Assembly: GCA_027604005.1 (NCBI GenBank)
Contig: JADGJT010000013.1
Coordinates: forward strand, 62,001-126,000
Source of the DNA: Dinochytrium kinnereticum
Lineage: Eukaryota; Chytridiomycota; Chytridiomycetes; Chytridiales; Chytridiaceae
Length of the DNA: 64,000 nucleotides
Direction: 5' to 3'
Shown here one piece after another: positions 35,927 to 47,973 of the stretch (positions are counted from its first letter, which is position 1; the number at the start of each line of letters is the position of its first letter). A model generated the notes under the pieces. That model did no database searches. It worked only from the letters and a program-made list of their open reading frames with translations, and was not told the origin of the DNA. A program made the position numbers and the translations under genes.

Positions 35927-38900
35927 ATGGCCACCGCAACAGGCGACATCAGAAACAACATATTCAAGGCTCAGTCGGATCTGCGCAGCATCCACTACAA
36001 TGCCCACATGGACCTGGTCAGGTAACTCTGCAGTCATCATGCCTATCACCTCTAAACTTATTGACCAAATACAATACCAAAAAAAAAAGGCTTGCAAGAG
36101 GAGATCCAACGAGCTTCCTTCCGCTCATTCACTTCATTCTTCTCGATGCCTCCCCCGCCCTGGCCGTCCACATCTCTGACAGGGGCCACGACCTCTATGG
36201 AAAGCGAGATACAAGGTTCATGGAAGCTGTCTACCGTCTGCTACGGGATGAATTCAACTACAAGCCCACCCTCACAAAGGACCAGTTCTTCTCCATGGGA
36301 TTTGCCGAGCGAAAACTCATCTTCATATCGGATCTGATTCGACTCTGCCGAACCTTTTGTGCGAGAAGTAACCTTTCGTTTCCCGGAGCTCGCTTCGCTG
36401 GACCCACTGCAAACGCATCTCAGCCCCATCCCCATCATTTTCATCATTCAAAGCCACATATATCCTCTTCAACTTCTCCCATGACGACAAGGAGAGCCGT
36501 CTCCGTCTCCCAACAGCCAAGGGTTTCCCATGCGTTTTCAAGGTCGTATAATTCGCCAACCATGCCCCGTGGGTTTGGCTATGCGGAGAGAAATGTTGTT
36601 GGGTCCTCGCCGATATCGAAACCCACGGGCCATGCTGCCTCTCAAACTAAAATTCCGAGGCAGACAAATGTTATTCACACCACTATTGGAGGGCTGCCTG
36701 TCAAGCTCACGACTCATGTACCTCCTCCGCCTCCACCGGAGGACGACTCTCTGTCTCGATCTGGTTAGTTTGCACAGAGATCCGCTATATTCTTTTTGTT
36801 GCTTTTTTTTACGACTACTGGAAAGCATAAGCTTAACCCCCTTTTCTCTTTTAAAAAAAAAGGCCCAACGAAATTCCACCCCCTCAGGACGCTAAACGAC
36901 CAGGGAAACCGTCCGGATCTCTCCCAAAACCCCTCAACCGAACAGCCTTCACCCTTCCCTCCCCCTCCAAACCCTGACCGCCGTTCAAAGGAAAACACTG
37001 CTCCTCACCGTTCCGCCAAAGACGTTGCCTCCGCCACAGGTCTCGACACAGATTCTATCGCCCAAGCACCCCCGACTCGACTTATTGCCACGTCAATATG
37101 GAGCCAACAGGTTGCGGAGTCCACAGGGACCTTTCGCACGATGCCGGTTCCGAGTGTCAGCCAGGTGCAGATGCAGCAGCCACTTTTGATGCCGCATCAT
37201 CTTTATTATCCGGGGATGAGTGATCTGGATGTTGGGCCGGAGAGCGGGAGAGAAGAAGACGCGGATAGAGTTCAGTCGATGGGGAGAGGTGGGAGGCGGG
37301 ACGGTGGTGTAGATACTCTACAGCAGCAGCAGCAGCAAACTCAGCTTGCCGATTCTCATAATAGGATAGAACAAGAAGGTACGGAAGAATCTCAAGCTGA
37401 TGTGAGCCTTTATCATGACCCTGCGCCACATCCCATCCCGGTTCCCATGTCTGAGCATAATGGACACCACGGACCAACGTCGTCTACCGTTTTTGGAAGA
37501 TTCTCATACCCTTCTTCCATGGCTGCGTTTCGACCTCACAATCCTCCGGTAGTTCCGGCGCCGGCGTCTTCTTCTGTAGAGGCGGTTGTAAGGGACCACC
37601 CGCACCCCTTTTTAACGCACCTGGAGAATCGGAATCCTTTGGGATTAAGTAATGGCGAGAGGAGTCTCGGTGGACGCGGTGGTGCGACTGCTTTAAGACG
37701 GGGCGGGGAAGGAGGGAGTTTGATACCCACTGACGACCCTTGTGCCTCCGTGACCACCCCCGCAGAGGACGATACGGGAGGGTTATCATTCCCCAACGCC
37801 ACATCATCGATGCAACCTGATGTCACTCGCACAACACCCACTCAGCCTGTGGGAATAACAACGAGTGATACTGTCACGCCTACTGGTGGTAGTGGTGCAC
37901 AGACCAACGGTGTTGTAGCACCCAGTGGGATTGGTGGAGGAAGTGATAGGGATGGACAGGCGAGGAAGGTGAATACACTTTATGAGATTCGACTTGAGAG
38001 GGCTAGACAGGCGATTAGAGATGCTCAGGAGCCTGGGTGGTTTGTGGAGANNNNNNNNNNNNNNNNNNNNNNNNNNNNNNNNNNNNNNNNNNNNNNNNNN
38101 NNNNNNNNNNNNNNNNNNNNNNNNNNNNNNNNNNNNNNNNNNNNNNNNNNNNNNNNNNNNNNNNNNNNNNNNNNNNNNNNNNNNNNGGGTTGGGGTAGTG
38201 AATGGGGGGGGGGGAGGTTCAGGGGGTGGAGGGGCTTTTAAAGATGTTGGTGGGGGAGAACGGAAATGGGAGGGGGAGGAACAGAGTGGTGTTGGAGAGA
38301 GGGTTGCGGCGCTTGAGAGGGTTGTGAACAGACTTGTTGAGGGCAATGAGAGAGTGCGAGAGGTTGGTGCATTTCTTTTATTATCCTTAACTGTTTTGAA
38401 CTTTGTTATTTGTACCTTCATATTCATTAAGTTACTTGTTTTTATTGTTACTTTAACGTTTTTCAAAAAAAAAACTAATATTGTCCCCTTTTATTTTCTT
38501 CCTTTTATCCGTTTGATTCGGTCGTGTTTTCTTTTTTTATCGAACAATAGGACTTGAATCTTCTCTGTAATGCCATGACGTCCCTTGAAAAGGCTGTTTA
38601 TGTGGCTTTGGGTAGCGGTGCTGTCCCGACGGGATCAGGTTTTAAGGCTACTTTAGAGTCGTTTGCTGATCGGTCAGATGAAGGGGGTGCGAAAATAGCG
38701 GTGGAGAGGAAAGACGTAGATAGTGAGGTTGGTCTTCGGAAGGCTGCGGCGGTAAGTTTGTTTTTGACTTGTTTTTATTTTTGTTTTTGTGTTTTCTTTA
38801 CATCTTTACTTCTTCATGGCGTTGGGTTTTGTTTTCTAATTTTTGGTGTTTGGGGTTTAGACTGATTCAGAACGAATCCCTGCTACTGCTTTACCTCCTC

Positions 38901-39222
38901 TTGACAGAGAGGATACAACACCACCCTCAACGAGAACTCAGGTTTTGACCGTGCTTTCCTATTCCGTCCTTTCTTGATCTTGTCACCGTTCCCACCCTTC
39001 TCTTTCTCCGAATCCTCTTTCGTTATTTTCTTTTTGGTGGCAGGCGTCCGTTAACCCGTTGTTCATTCCTTTTTTTTTTCTTCTTCTTTGCGTTTCGATA
39101 GAACAAGACCACGGATGATATCATTCGGAGCCTTGAGGAAAGGATGCATAGGACTTCAATTTTGCTACAGGAGAAGGCGAGGGTTGGGGGTGGGGGTGTT
39201 AGGGGTGGTATAAGGGTATAAG
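35927..39222 (+). CDS. CEP44: CEP44-like centriole protein
   Basis: CEP44 localises to the centriole lumen and supports centriole-to-centrosome conversion. The N-terminal domain matches human CEP44: MATATGDIRNNI, LARGDPTSFLPLIHFILL, DTRFMEAVYRLLRDEFNYKP, TLTKDQFFSMGFAERKL. Exon 1 joins at LVR through an intron ending in an A-run. A long Ser/Pro/Gly-rich middle follows, with a possible helix TLYEIRLERARQAIRDAQE just before a 136-N gap. Coiled-coil pieces follow (ALERVVNRLVEGNERV, LNLLCNAMTSLEKAVYVALG, TTDDIIRSLEERMHR). It stops at TAA 39220-39222. An in-frame ATG at 35915 adds four residues; 35927 is preferred because the family begins MATGD. The N-terminus is firm; the middle is poorly conserved and broken by the gap. 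Confidence 0.82.
38051..38186. other. Assembly gap of 136 N
   Basis: A run of N inside the CEP44 coding region. Flanking DNA is very G-rich on the + strand, so the missing part may be a G-rich low-complexity tract. The true gap length may differ from 136. Confidence 0.95.
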
Positions 39223-40498
39223 AGGTGCTTGTTTTCTTTTAATATTCGAAATGCAGGGTGTCGTGTGCTTTGTTTTTCTTTTTGTTTGGGTGATGAACGG
39301 GTTCTCGGTTGCTTTTTTTTTTTCTTTTTTTTTTTTGTTTAAAGTGACGGGCTGGGGAGGGGAGGGCAATTGAATTACAAAACACGTTTGCTTGGTAATG
39401 CCGATGTGTGTATAGAGTTTTCCTTTTGAACCTATATAATAGATGATGTTTTTGGTTGAAGAAACGGATGCTTCTTTTCTCTTATGACGATTTGTGGAAA
39501 TGTTATGGTAACGCTTTTGCTTCCCTTTTTATTTCTTTTTTTTGGTTTTGGCCCATTCTTAATCGATCGCTGAGGAGTGAAGGATTGAAAATAGACTGCC
39601 TGATACCCTTTGCATGGAGGCACTCTTCCCTGACCCCCCGCAATTATGTGTGCCTGACTACCTCATATATTAAGAGGTTCCTTCCAACACTTTTATGTGA
39701 CGCGGCTAAGGTGACCGATTCCACTTCCTTTTCACTATAACCATGGAAAAGCATACCTCTAAAACCTCCCCCAAGAGAGAATGCAAGATACAAAGAGCCC
39801 ACCTATCCGAACACCCACACCGCGTGAGAGAAACATATGTCCTGCTAGAGTCTTCCGTAAACGAACTCCCCGCCTCAACTTTTATCAAAGAGACGATCAT
39901 CACGTCCATATCCTATCCCTGGAGTCCAACGTTCACAACGAGTATTCTCGAGGATAGGGTTATGAAAGGTGGATAGGTTCGCCGATAACGCCTCAGCGGT
40001 ATCTCAGCTGGAGCGAATGCGGATCGTTCACCGCATAGACGATGACGAGGGAGTTGAAGATCTTTATCCATCCTGAAGATCTGTGAATAGGGAAGGAAGC
40101 ATGCTTCCACTTGAAGCATTTATACTGTAATGTGTGTTCTGTCCCATCAATGCCCCCTTCATGGCCTCCACAAGTCAGCATGTGCAAAGTGGGAGATCAT
40201 CCTTTAACGTAAGGAACGGATCAAAAAATGCAATAGGCATTGCAACGTTCCAGCGGTGAGACATGCAATGTGCTTGCACTTCCAAAATGTTATTTAGGCC
40301 CACACTTCGGATGAGGGTTCATGGAATTGTCACAAACTCGAAAAAGTCAAGATTCATTTTCAAGGACTGCAACGAGGTGCCTTCCTCTGGACGAGAAGGA
40401 GCATTCACCACTCACTGACCGTCACGAAGCCATCATTGAGCATCAAACCACCTTCTTTCTCCTCCAAGCTATTACCTCTTCAGCACAGAACAGCAAGC
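39223..40498. other. Intergenic between CEP44 and insulysin; no gene called
   Basis: T-rich sequence follows CEP44 to about 39420, as in a 3' UTR. From 39740 to 40190 both strands carry short open frames (for example 39743-39976 + and 39706-39909 -), none with recognisable motifs or matching exon partners. The last 300 bp would hold the insulysin promoter. Confidence 0.4.
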
Positions 40499-43400
40499 AT
40501 GACCGTCGGTGTGCATGGAAATGCTGTGGGATACAGGGAGAAGTTGAACATTTGGAAGCCAGGTATTGATAGCCTTTGTCTTCTCTCTTTCATGCATTTT
40601 TCGGATTCAACATCCATGAGAATGCGCACGCGTCCTGTGAACACTAAACTAAATGCTTGTGATATATAACGTTGGTGCCTTCAATAAGACCTCGATGATC
40701 GCACGTACGCCCACATAACTCTTCCCAATGGATTGGAAGCTCTATTGGTATCTGACCCTAAGACAGACAAGGCGGCGGCCGCTATGGATGTTCATGTCGG
40801 TCACCTTTGCGACCCAGAGGATGCGGCTGGGTTGGCCCACTTCTGTGAACATTTGCTTTTCATGGGGAATGAAAAGTATCCCTCGGAAAATGAATACAAT
40901 CAGGTGCTGGGGAAGATTTGTTGTGGTGTACTAATGGTTTCATATTCTGTAGTACCTAGCGGCCCATGGTGGATCGTCAAATGCGTTCACTGGAACCGAC
41001 AGCACCAGTAAGTACACGCACAAAATGAAGACAGGATGCTGACTGCCAGTATCTTTGTTTAAGATTACTATTTCGACATTGTTCCCGAGTTCTTTGAAGG
41101 CGCTTTTGACCGCTTTATTCAGTTTTTTGTTTCGCCATTGTTTGATGAATCTTGCACGGAGAGGGAGATGAAGGCGGTTGATTCCGGTATGCGTTAACGG
41201 AAGACTTAACTATACTGAATATTTGTATGAAGAGCACAAAAAGAATCTTCAGTTGGATAATTGGCGAGTCTACCAGCTTCAGAAAGACCTTTCGTCGAAA
41301 GATCACCCCTATCATAAGTTTGGAACAGGTTCGGCAACCTTAATCTCATTTCTTCTCTAAGTTTTGTAAAGGAAACCTTGAAACCCTGAGGGATATTCCA
41401 CTGCAAAAGGGAATTGACATACGAAAAGTTTTGCTTGACTTTCATGCCAAATACTACTCAGCCAACATTATGAGGCTCGTAGTTGTCGGAAAAGGTTCTC
41501 TTTAGCCCCCTCAACATCCCCTAACTTACATGTAGAACCTATCGACGTGCTCCGAAACTGGGTGGTCGAGAAGACAAGTGCTATTCGTAATATAGGCATT
41601 AGGCCTCCTGCGTTCCCTGGGCATCCTTTGACTGGGGAATTTCTTCAGGTAGCTGTTATGCAATCCTGGTTTAGCTAAATTTTTGAAAAGACCGAGCTCT
41701 TGATTAAGCCGGTGAAGAATATTCCTACATTAGAGCTGATGTTCCCCCTTCCGGATTTGTCAGAATTTTACCGTACTCGTCCTGGCTCCTACTTTTCTCA
41801 TTTGATCGGGCACGAAAGCAGTGGCAGCATCTTGGCCCTACTGAAAAAGAACGGTAGATTTTTCATAATTACTGCGATCTAATTCATTTTCTTAGGCTGG
41901 GCGCAGAACCTTTCAGCCGGTGCGTACCATGGAGGACTGAACTTCGAATTCTTCCAAATCCGGCTCACCTTAACTGAGGAGGGTTTTCGTAAGAAATATA
42001 ACATCAACGCAGTTCGTTTTATTAATGCTTGAATAGGCAATTGGGAGAAGATCGTGGTTATCATTTTCCAGTACATAGAGATGCTAAAGAACGTCGGCGT
42101 CCAGAAATGGATTTTTGATGAGGTGAAAATGCCAGAGGTATCATTGCAGTACTGATAGAATTTAGTGTAAAGTAATGTCAGAGATCTCATTTAGATTCAA
42201 AGAGAAGAATAGCCCATCATCGTAAGTGATTTTACTCTAAGCTAGCATAAGAATCTTGCTAATAATTGGAAACTAGGTTCGCTTCTCGTGTTGCCGGGCA
42301 AATGCAACAGTACCCTCCTGAGCACACGCTTTCGGGACCATCTGTTCTACTGGATTTCGATCAGAAAAGGATTGAGGAAGTTTTGAGCCACTTGCGCCCA
42401 GATAACTTTAGGTAGGGTTGTGATAGCTCGTAAAAATCACTTAATTACTTATAGGGTTACTGTTGTGTCTCCATACTTTAACGATGAGGGCTGGAAGACC
42501 GCTATGTGGTACGGGACGGAGTATATTTCTCGACCTATCTCAAGCAGCTTAAAAGAGGTAAACTGTCTAACCCTTCCCATTACCTCCTGGTAATTTAAGT
42601 CAAAAGTGTTTACACAAGTTGACAGGCTTTGGCGACTATTACTACGATCCCAGAACTTCACCTACCAGAGCGTAACGAATTTATTCCAGATAACTTTACA
42701 GTCCGCAAAGCTACGGAGGATGTAAGTTTCAATTTGGGTTTATAGTTTCTTATTATTGTCTTTTTAGCCGTTGGCACCTCCGACGGTTATTTCAGAATCG
42801 GCAGCAATTCGTCTTTGGCATAAAAAGGATGAATCTTTTGGAGTCCCAAAGGCAAAGGCTGTTTTCGCCCTCAGAACGTTAGTTTACCTTCCTCTTGCAT
42901 CTGTCGTTATTTATCATGTTGTGATTTTTTGCAGGCCTTTGGCATACAGTACCCCTGTTACTTGCGTGATGACTCGATTGTATACGGAGCTACTAGAGGA
43001 TGCGTTGAATCAGTACAGTTATTATGCCGATGTGGCGGGGCTTTCATATTTCCTTGAGGTACGTCTGTCCTTCGTCCCCACCCATAACGATTTCATCTTC
43101 CGAATATTTAGAATAATACTGAAGGCTTGGAGGTTAGCCCAGCGATTTAAAGCTTAATTAATTGATTCAATAGCTTCATGTTTTTGGATACAATGATAAG
43201 CTTCCTAAGTTGCTGGAACGTATTTTCCAGACTATGAAATCTCTGATTGTTGATGTCGATCGATTTAAGGCGATCAAGGAACATGTGGGTAGATCTTGAT
43301 TCAATTTGAAGGGGTCATTTTCTTACTACTTTTTTATTGAATCAGCTTGGCCGAACTTACGACGACTGGAAGATGGACGCCCCTCATTCCCACGCGGCGT

Positions 43401-44718
43401 ACTATGGGTCGTATGTGACCCAAGAGAGGCTTTGGACGTCGGAAGAGAAGTCAGAGGCCCTCCGCGGTAAATTTTGCTTATGATCTTGAAATATCTCTGA
43501 TTTATATATTAGACATCACCTCGGCTGACATTGCCGCGTTCTTCCCTCAGTTACTCTCGAGGATGTTTATAGAAGGCTTGGTGGTTGGCAATGTTGAGCC
43601 AGAGGTGGGGTTTATTTCATTTTCGCTGAACTAATGTGGGGCTTAGGAAGCGAAGGCATTAGTTTATCTGTTGGAGAAGGAGCTTTCGCCTAAAGCATTG
43701 CCTCAGTCAGTAAAAGATCACACCATGAGAACTCTTATGATCCCTGCAGGTTCGTATGTTCATTGCGCTCATTTTTCCTAATTTATATACCCTCCAATTC
43801 ATATTTATATTTCATTGCAGGCGAGAAGATTATCTTCCAGCGAGATGTACCGAATCCAAACCAGCCCAATTCTTCGATAGAGTTCAACATTCAGCTGGGC
43901 GATGTTGCCAACGAAGAGATTCGACGAAAGACGATGCTCTTGTCTCAGATTGCAAAGGAGCCATGTTTTAACATTCTGAGAACCCAGGAGCAGCTAGGTG
44001 AATATTTAAGAGCGTTATAGTGTCTAGTTGCTTATCGAGTTTTCCCCAGGTTATATTGTGTTTAGCGGTCTCAGGAAGCAAACTGGCATGATTGGCTTTC
44101 GCATCATCATTCAGAGTGAAAAGGACCCATGGATTCTGGAGGATAGGATTTTGGCCTTTATGGTCGCCCTGAGGGTGAGAAACTACTTGAAACTATGTAA
44201 TTAACTAATGTGAATCTTAGGCGATGATTGTTGAGATGCCAGAAGAAGAGTACGCAAAGCATGGCCAAGCCCTAGTGTCTCGTTTGACGGAAAAGGACAA
44301 GAATTTGAATGAAGAGTCCAACAGGTGGTGGGCTCACATTTCCAGCCGATACTATGACTTCAACCAAAATCTCCGTGATGCCGAGAAGGTCAGTTTCACT
44401 TGACTTCCGCACCTCCCTTGATTTGACCTGCCTATACAATCATAACAGATCAAGTCAATTACACGAGAAGATATTTTGAAGTTCTTTGACGACATGGTGG
44501 ACCCGCTGTCAAGCTCATCGCGCAAGCTCAGCATCCACATGCGTAGCCACTCAATTCCTAAGGCTGCCCCAGAGGTTCTAGCGGCGGCTAAGGAAGCAGA
44601 GACAAAGATATCACCGACGCAAAAGGTGATTGGTGTGGATGACCTGCCCCTGTTCCGCATGGGGCTTCATCTTGGACCTGGCGCAGTTCCATACCTGTTG
44701 GCGAAAGCCAAGATCTGA
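40499..44718 (+). CDS. IDE: Insulysin (insulin-degrading enzyme), M16A zinc metallopeptidase
   Basis: A clamshell zinc protease that degrades short peptides. Exon 1 ([19 protein letters not shown]) joins across an intron to [20 protein letters not shown] and [20 protein letters not shown]. The inverted zinc motif HFCEH (HxxEH) follows in [17 protein letters not shown]. Later blocks include [12 protein letters not shown] (split by an intron), [35 protein letters not shown] and [17 protein letters not shown]. The C-terminal half, beyond [17 protein letters not shown], gives [15 protein letters not shown] and the end PYLLAKAKI. Exons cover about 1000 residues, the expected four-domain length. 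The final AKI is a near-consensus peroxisomal targeting signal, as animal IDE ends in AKL. Confidence 0.9.
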
Positions 44719-45340
44719 GCGCTGTGAAAGTAAGATAGTTGAAAAATAAAAAAGTGATGAGTCGTGATAGGCTGGTAAAACAAATTTACGAAGTGATGGA
44801 AACGCCCACCCAAATCGCAGTCTCCGATGGTAGAAAATCTGCAGTTTTGGTCTCATATATGAGAAAGAGAATGACCAACTGCAAGTAAGTTCTCATTATT
44901 ACAGTAATGATTGCGAAGAGTAGAAACAAAATTTAAAAAAAAAAAAGTCGTGGAAAAACAAGCAAAAACAAAGCAAAATAAAATTCTGCTGAACGCATGA
45001 TGAATGTGTCAGATAAGCTAGGTTACGTAACAAAAAGAAAAAAGAAAACGAGAGAAAAAAAAAAGGCGAGATGTAAGGGAAAAGGCAAATGTCTATAGAG
45101 GGTGCAATGCCTAAATTGGGCGAGGACGGTGATGTGAGAATACAAGATATAAGGAAGTCGACACGACAGCATATATACCACAACTAAAAACATCGCAATA
45201 AGAACAAAAGGCCAAATCAAGAAACCGCATTAGAAAAGACGTGCTTTTCAGCTAATCTCCCTAACAGCAGACGAGAACGAAAGAAAGAAAAAATAATACT
45301 ATTTTGCTTCCAAAATATCCACATAACCCCCACATCCGCG
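44719..45340. other. Intergenic, purine-rich; between insulysin and LEA2-like gene 1
   Basis: The two genes converge here. The + strand is strongly purine-rich from about 44900 to 45300 (runs of A and GAAA), so the minus-strand transcript would have a pyrimidine-rich 3' UTR. No exon was seen. Confidence 0.5.
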
Positions 45341-47510
45341 CTACCAAGTACTCGACACCAAACTCTCCAAAATCTTCATAATCCAAACCCCTGCCTGCAA
45401 CCCCGTTTCTCCCCCCAAAACCCTAAACGGAAACTGCAACCAAACCTCATCCAAAAGCTCCGCAACCCACTCGTCTCTAAATCCTCGTTCATTCAAAATC
45501 GTCACGGAATCGATGCCCAGCACCCAATCTGAGGATGGTGTGAACAAGAGCGTCGAAAAGGTCGTCAAAAGCGTATTGGAGGGGAGGATGGTACTGTTGT
45601 TGCTCGAGGTGGTGTTGCGGGCAGAGGGTGGGATGGGTCGGAAGATCAAGGAAAAGTTAATGTTTTTATCGCCGAGACGGCTGGAGATCTCGGGAATCGT
45701 GATGGTTGCGATAGGAGTAGTCGAAATGTTGAGGCGAAGGAAGAGGTTGCGGAACGTCATATCAAAAGGGGATGGTTCCTTAAGCTGCAGCGAGACACCA
45801 GCCATGATTACGTTTTTCTCGGCGGAGGTAAGGTTCGTAACTGTCATGGTGACTCCGAGGTCCTCCGCACCAGAGGATGCAGTAGACTTGCTGTGAGTAA
45901 AAGTGAACCCTACGAAGAGCGACAACCGATCAGAGATAAACAATAAGCCATGGCCATAAAATAAACGAAGAAAAAAGCATACCGGAATCAACCATGAGTC
46001 TGCCAATGTCAAACACCCTCGAGACGGAGATTCCTGGAAAGAGCAGAGGCCCGATCTTAAAGTCCGGCTTAGCCTCAATCAAAACCCTAGGCACGTCACG
46101 CGAATCCCCAGACATCACACACCGGCAAACTCCCCGCACAAAAGAAATCCCGAGAGGAAATACTTTCCCTCTCTCCCCTGACGATGGAAACGCCTCAAGA
46201 GCTTGAGCTGAGGTCGGGGGTGGGCCTTGAGGAACCCTTAGCTGCGCTCGATCCATCGAGATCGTTAAGTTCCCACTCTGAATATCAAGGTTTCCAGGCA
46301 GGTAAACTATCGACACGGGAAACCATCCACCGTCCTCAACCTTAGACACATCGATAGGAGGGTACATCGGGCTCTTCCCACTGGATGTCGCATAATCTCG
46401 TGCGATGCTCATAGTCCAAGTTGAAGGACCGAGGACCGAAACCGGAATCCCAAGCGGAACCTCGTAACCAGTGTTCCACATACCAATATCAAAGTCTGCG
46501 CCGCCTGCTCGGGAAATCGAGGACATATTGCTGACGTGCGCCATATTAGTCGAAATCTCAGATGCAGGTTGAGGAATCTCTTCATTCAGAATCTGCAAGA
46601 GCGATAACCGGGTCATGGTGAACATCCTCGTGCTCATTCCCGTCCCGGCTGAGAAGCCATCACTTATGAGTTTTGGGATCAGAATCTTGAACATGATCGG
46701 CGTAATGATAGCTGTGGAAACGACAAAAAATATCAAAGCGAAAAGGCAAGCGCGGCACCAAGGATTCCGCAGCCGGTGCCTACAACTTCTGGATGCCTTC
46801 TGCTGCGCAATCTCATCCTCTTTTGTCCCATACTTCTCCAAAAATGCCGAAGCGACTGACTGCACATCTTTATGCTTGAAACCCTGGCGACGATCAGGGT
46901 CATCAAAGAGGCTAGATCGGAAGGAGCGCGCATCATAGCTCGAGAGAAACAAGTCATCCTTGTTGCCAAGGATCTCTCGAGACCGATTAGATCTAGGAAG
47001 AGAGTTTGCCGAGCCGATTAAAGTCGAATGAGACTCTTTCCTTGTAATTGACTGAGCTCCTGCCCTACCAGATGCATTGCTGAAAGCCAAGGAAGCCACA
47101 GAAATACTTCTGGATAAGGAGGGATGGCCACCACCAGTGCTTGGCAAGGACCCCATAGTCGAATGCGAGGTTGGCCTGGAAAGGCTTCCGCCTTCCCGAG
47201 AGGCGTCCCCGCTCTTCAATCGTTCAAGGGTTCCACCGGCGCCGACTTCATCCCGCCAAGAGTTTCGGTCAGCAGAATGTCTGGGACTGTTTCGTGGCAA
47301 GTGTCCTTTTCCTAGGGTCTTCGGAGTGAAGATAGTATTGGTCTTGGCGGGCCGAGGGGATGATGTTGGTGAGGTGACCAAAGGAGATGCTTGAAGCGTT
47401 GAGCCTTTGGCAGATACGTCTTCCATGGGAGAGATAGTGTCGACTAAAAGAGACGATGCAGGATCATTCGTAGTGGCCAACCCTTCCGCAGCGACGTTGT
47501 GGGCTGCCAT
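45341..47510 (-). CDS. LEA2-like single-pass membrane protein 1 with long disordered N-terminus
   Basis: Exon 1 encodes a Ser/Thr/Pro-rich cytosolic region of about 240 residues. A basic stretch and the membrane helix CLFALIFFVVSTAIITPIMF follow. The outer part has repeated beta-rich domains with N-glycosylation-like sites. DFDIGMWNTGYEVPLGIPVS, SIVYLPGNLDIQSGNLTI and DLGVTMTVTNLTSAEKNVI have the water-stress/LEA2 pattern. An intron of about 100 nt separates RLMVDSG from FTFTHSKS. The protein ends ESLVSSTW. Fungal membrane proteins with this arrangement are common but poorly understood, and lipid transfer or wall contact is only speculation. The start MAAHNVAAEG is the first ATG. A second protein of the same layout is at 56557-58189. 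Confidence 0.72.
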
Positions 47511-47973
47511 GGATGCTTCTTGTTAATCTGGTGGTGGAGAATGTGGCAGCGGCTGTCCTAGTATCGCACCAGCCAGCACGCAGAGTTGGCGGATGAGGGG
47601 ATGAGGGGATGAAAATGAATGAAGTTATATACGGGCGTCGTAGCACGGCATCGAGCTCAGTGAGCTGGGAAGCGAAAGGATGGCAGCTGGACCCGCTCCA
47701 TCCAAACCCTTCCATAGCACTGTAAACCCTTTGTCAGGAAAAAAAAAAGGTTCGGACATTCCTTGTCATCCATCACACGGAATTGTCACCATGACTGTGG
47801 CAAAGAAAAAGATTTGTTCAAATCGAGGCTTTGGCTTTCTTCGTTCTTTATTTTTAAGGAGTAACGGATATGTATCTACATATGAACGCTGCAAGGAGCA
47901 TCGTCTAAAAGAAGCAGCTAGCTGCGACTGCGTGCGTGCGTGCGTGCGTGCGTGCGAATGTGGGTGGTGCTGC
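47511..47973. other. Intergenic between LEA2-like gene 1 and the CBS gene
   Basis: Holds the promoter of LEA2-like gene 1 and the 3' end of the CBS gene. A CGTG tract lies at 47931-47956. Nothing coding was recognised. Confidence 0.5.
47931..47956. repeat. (CGTG)n tetranucleotide repeat
   Basis: About six and a half perfect CGTG units, 18 bp beyond the stop codon of the CBS gene, most likely in its 3' UTR. Confidence 0.85.

Noticed and set aside
39706..39909. Minus-strand frame with TEDSSRTYV, resembling ribosomal protein eS28
   Set aside because: The resemblance is limited to a few residues. The conserved NVKGPVR and C-terminal SEREARRLR blocks are not found in any frame nearby.
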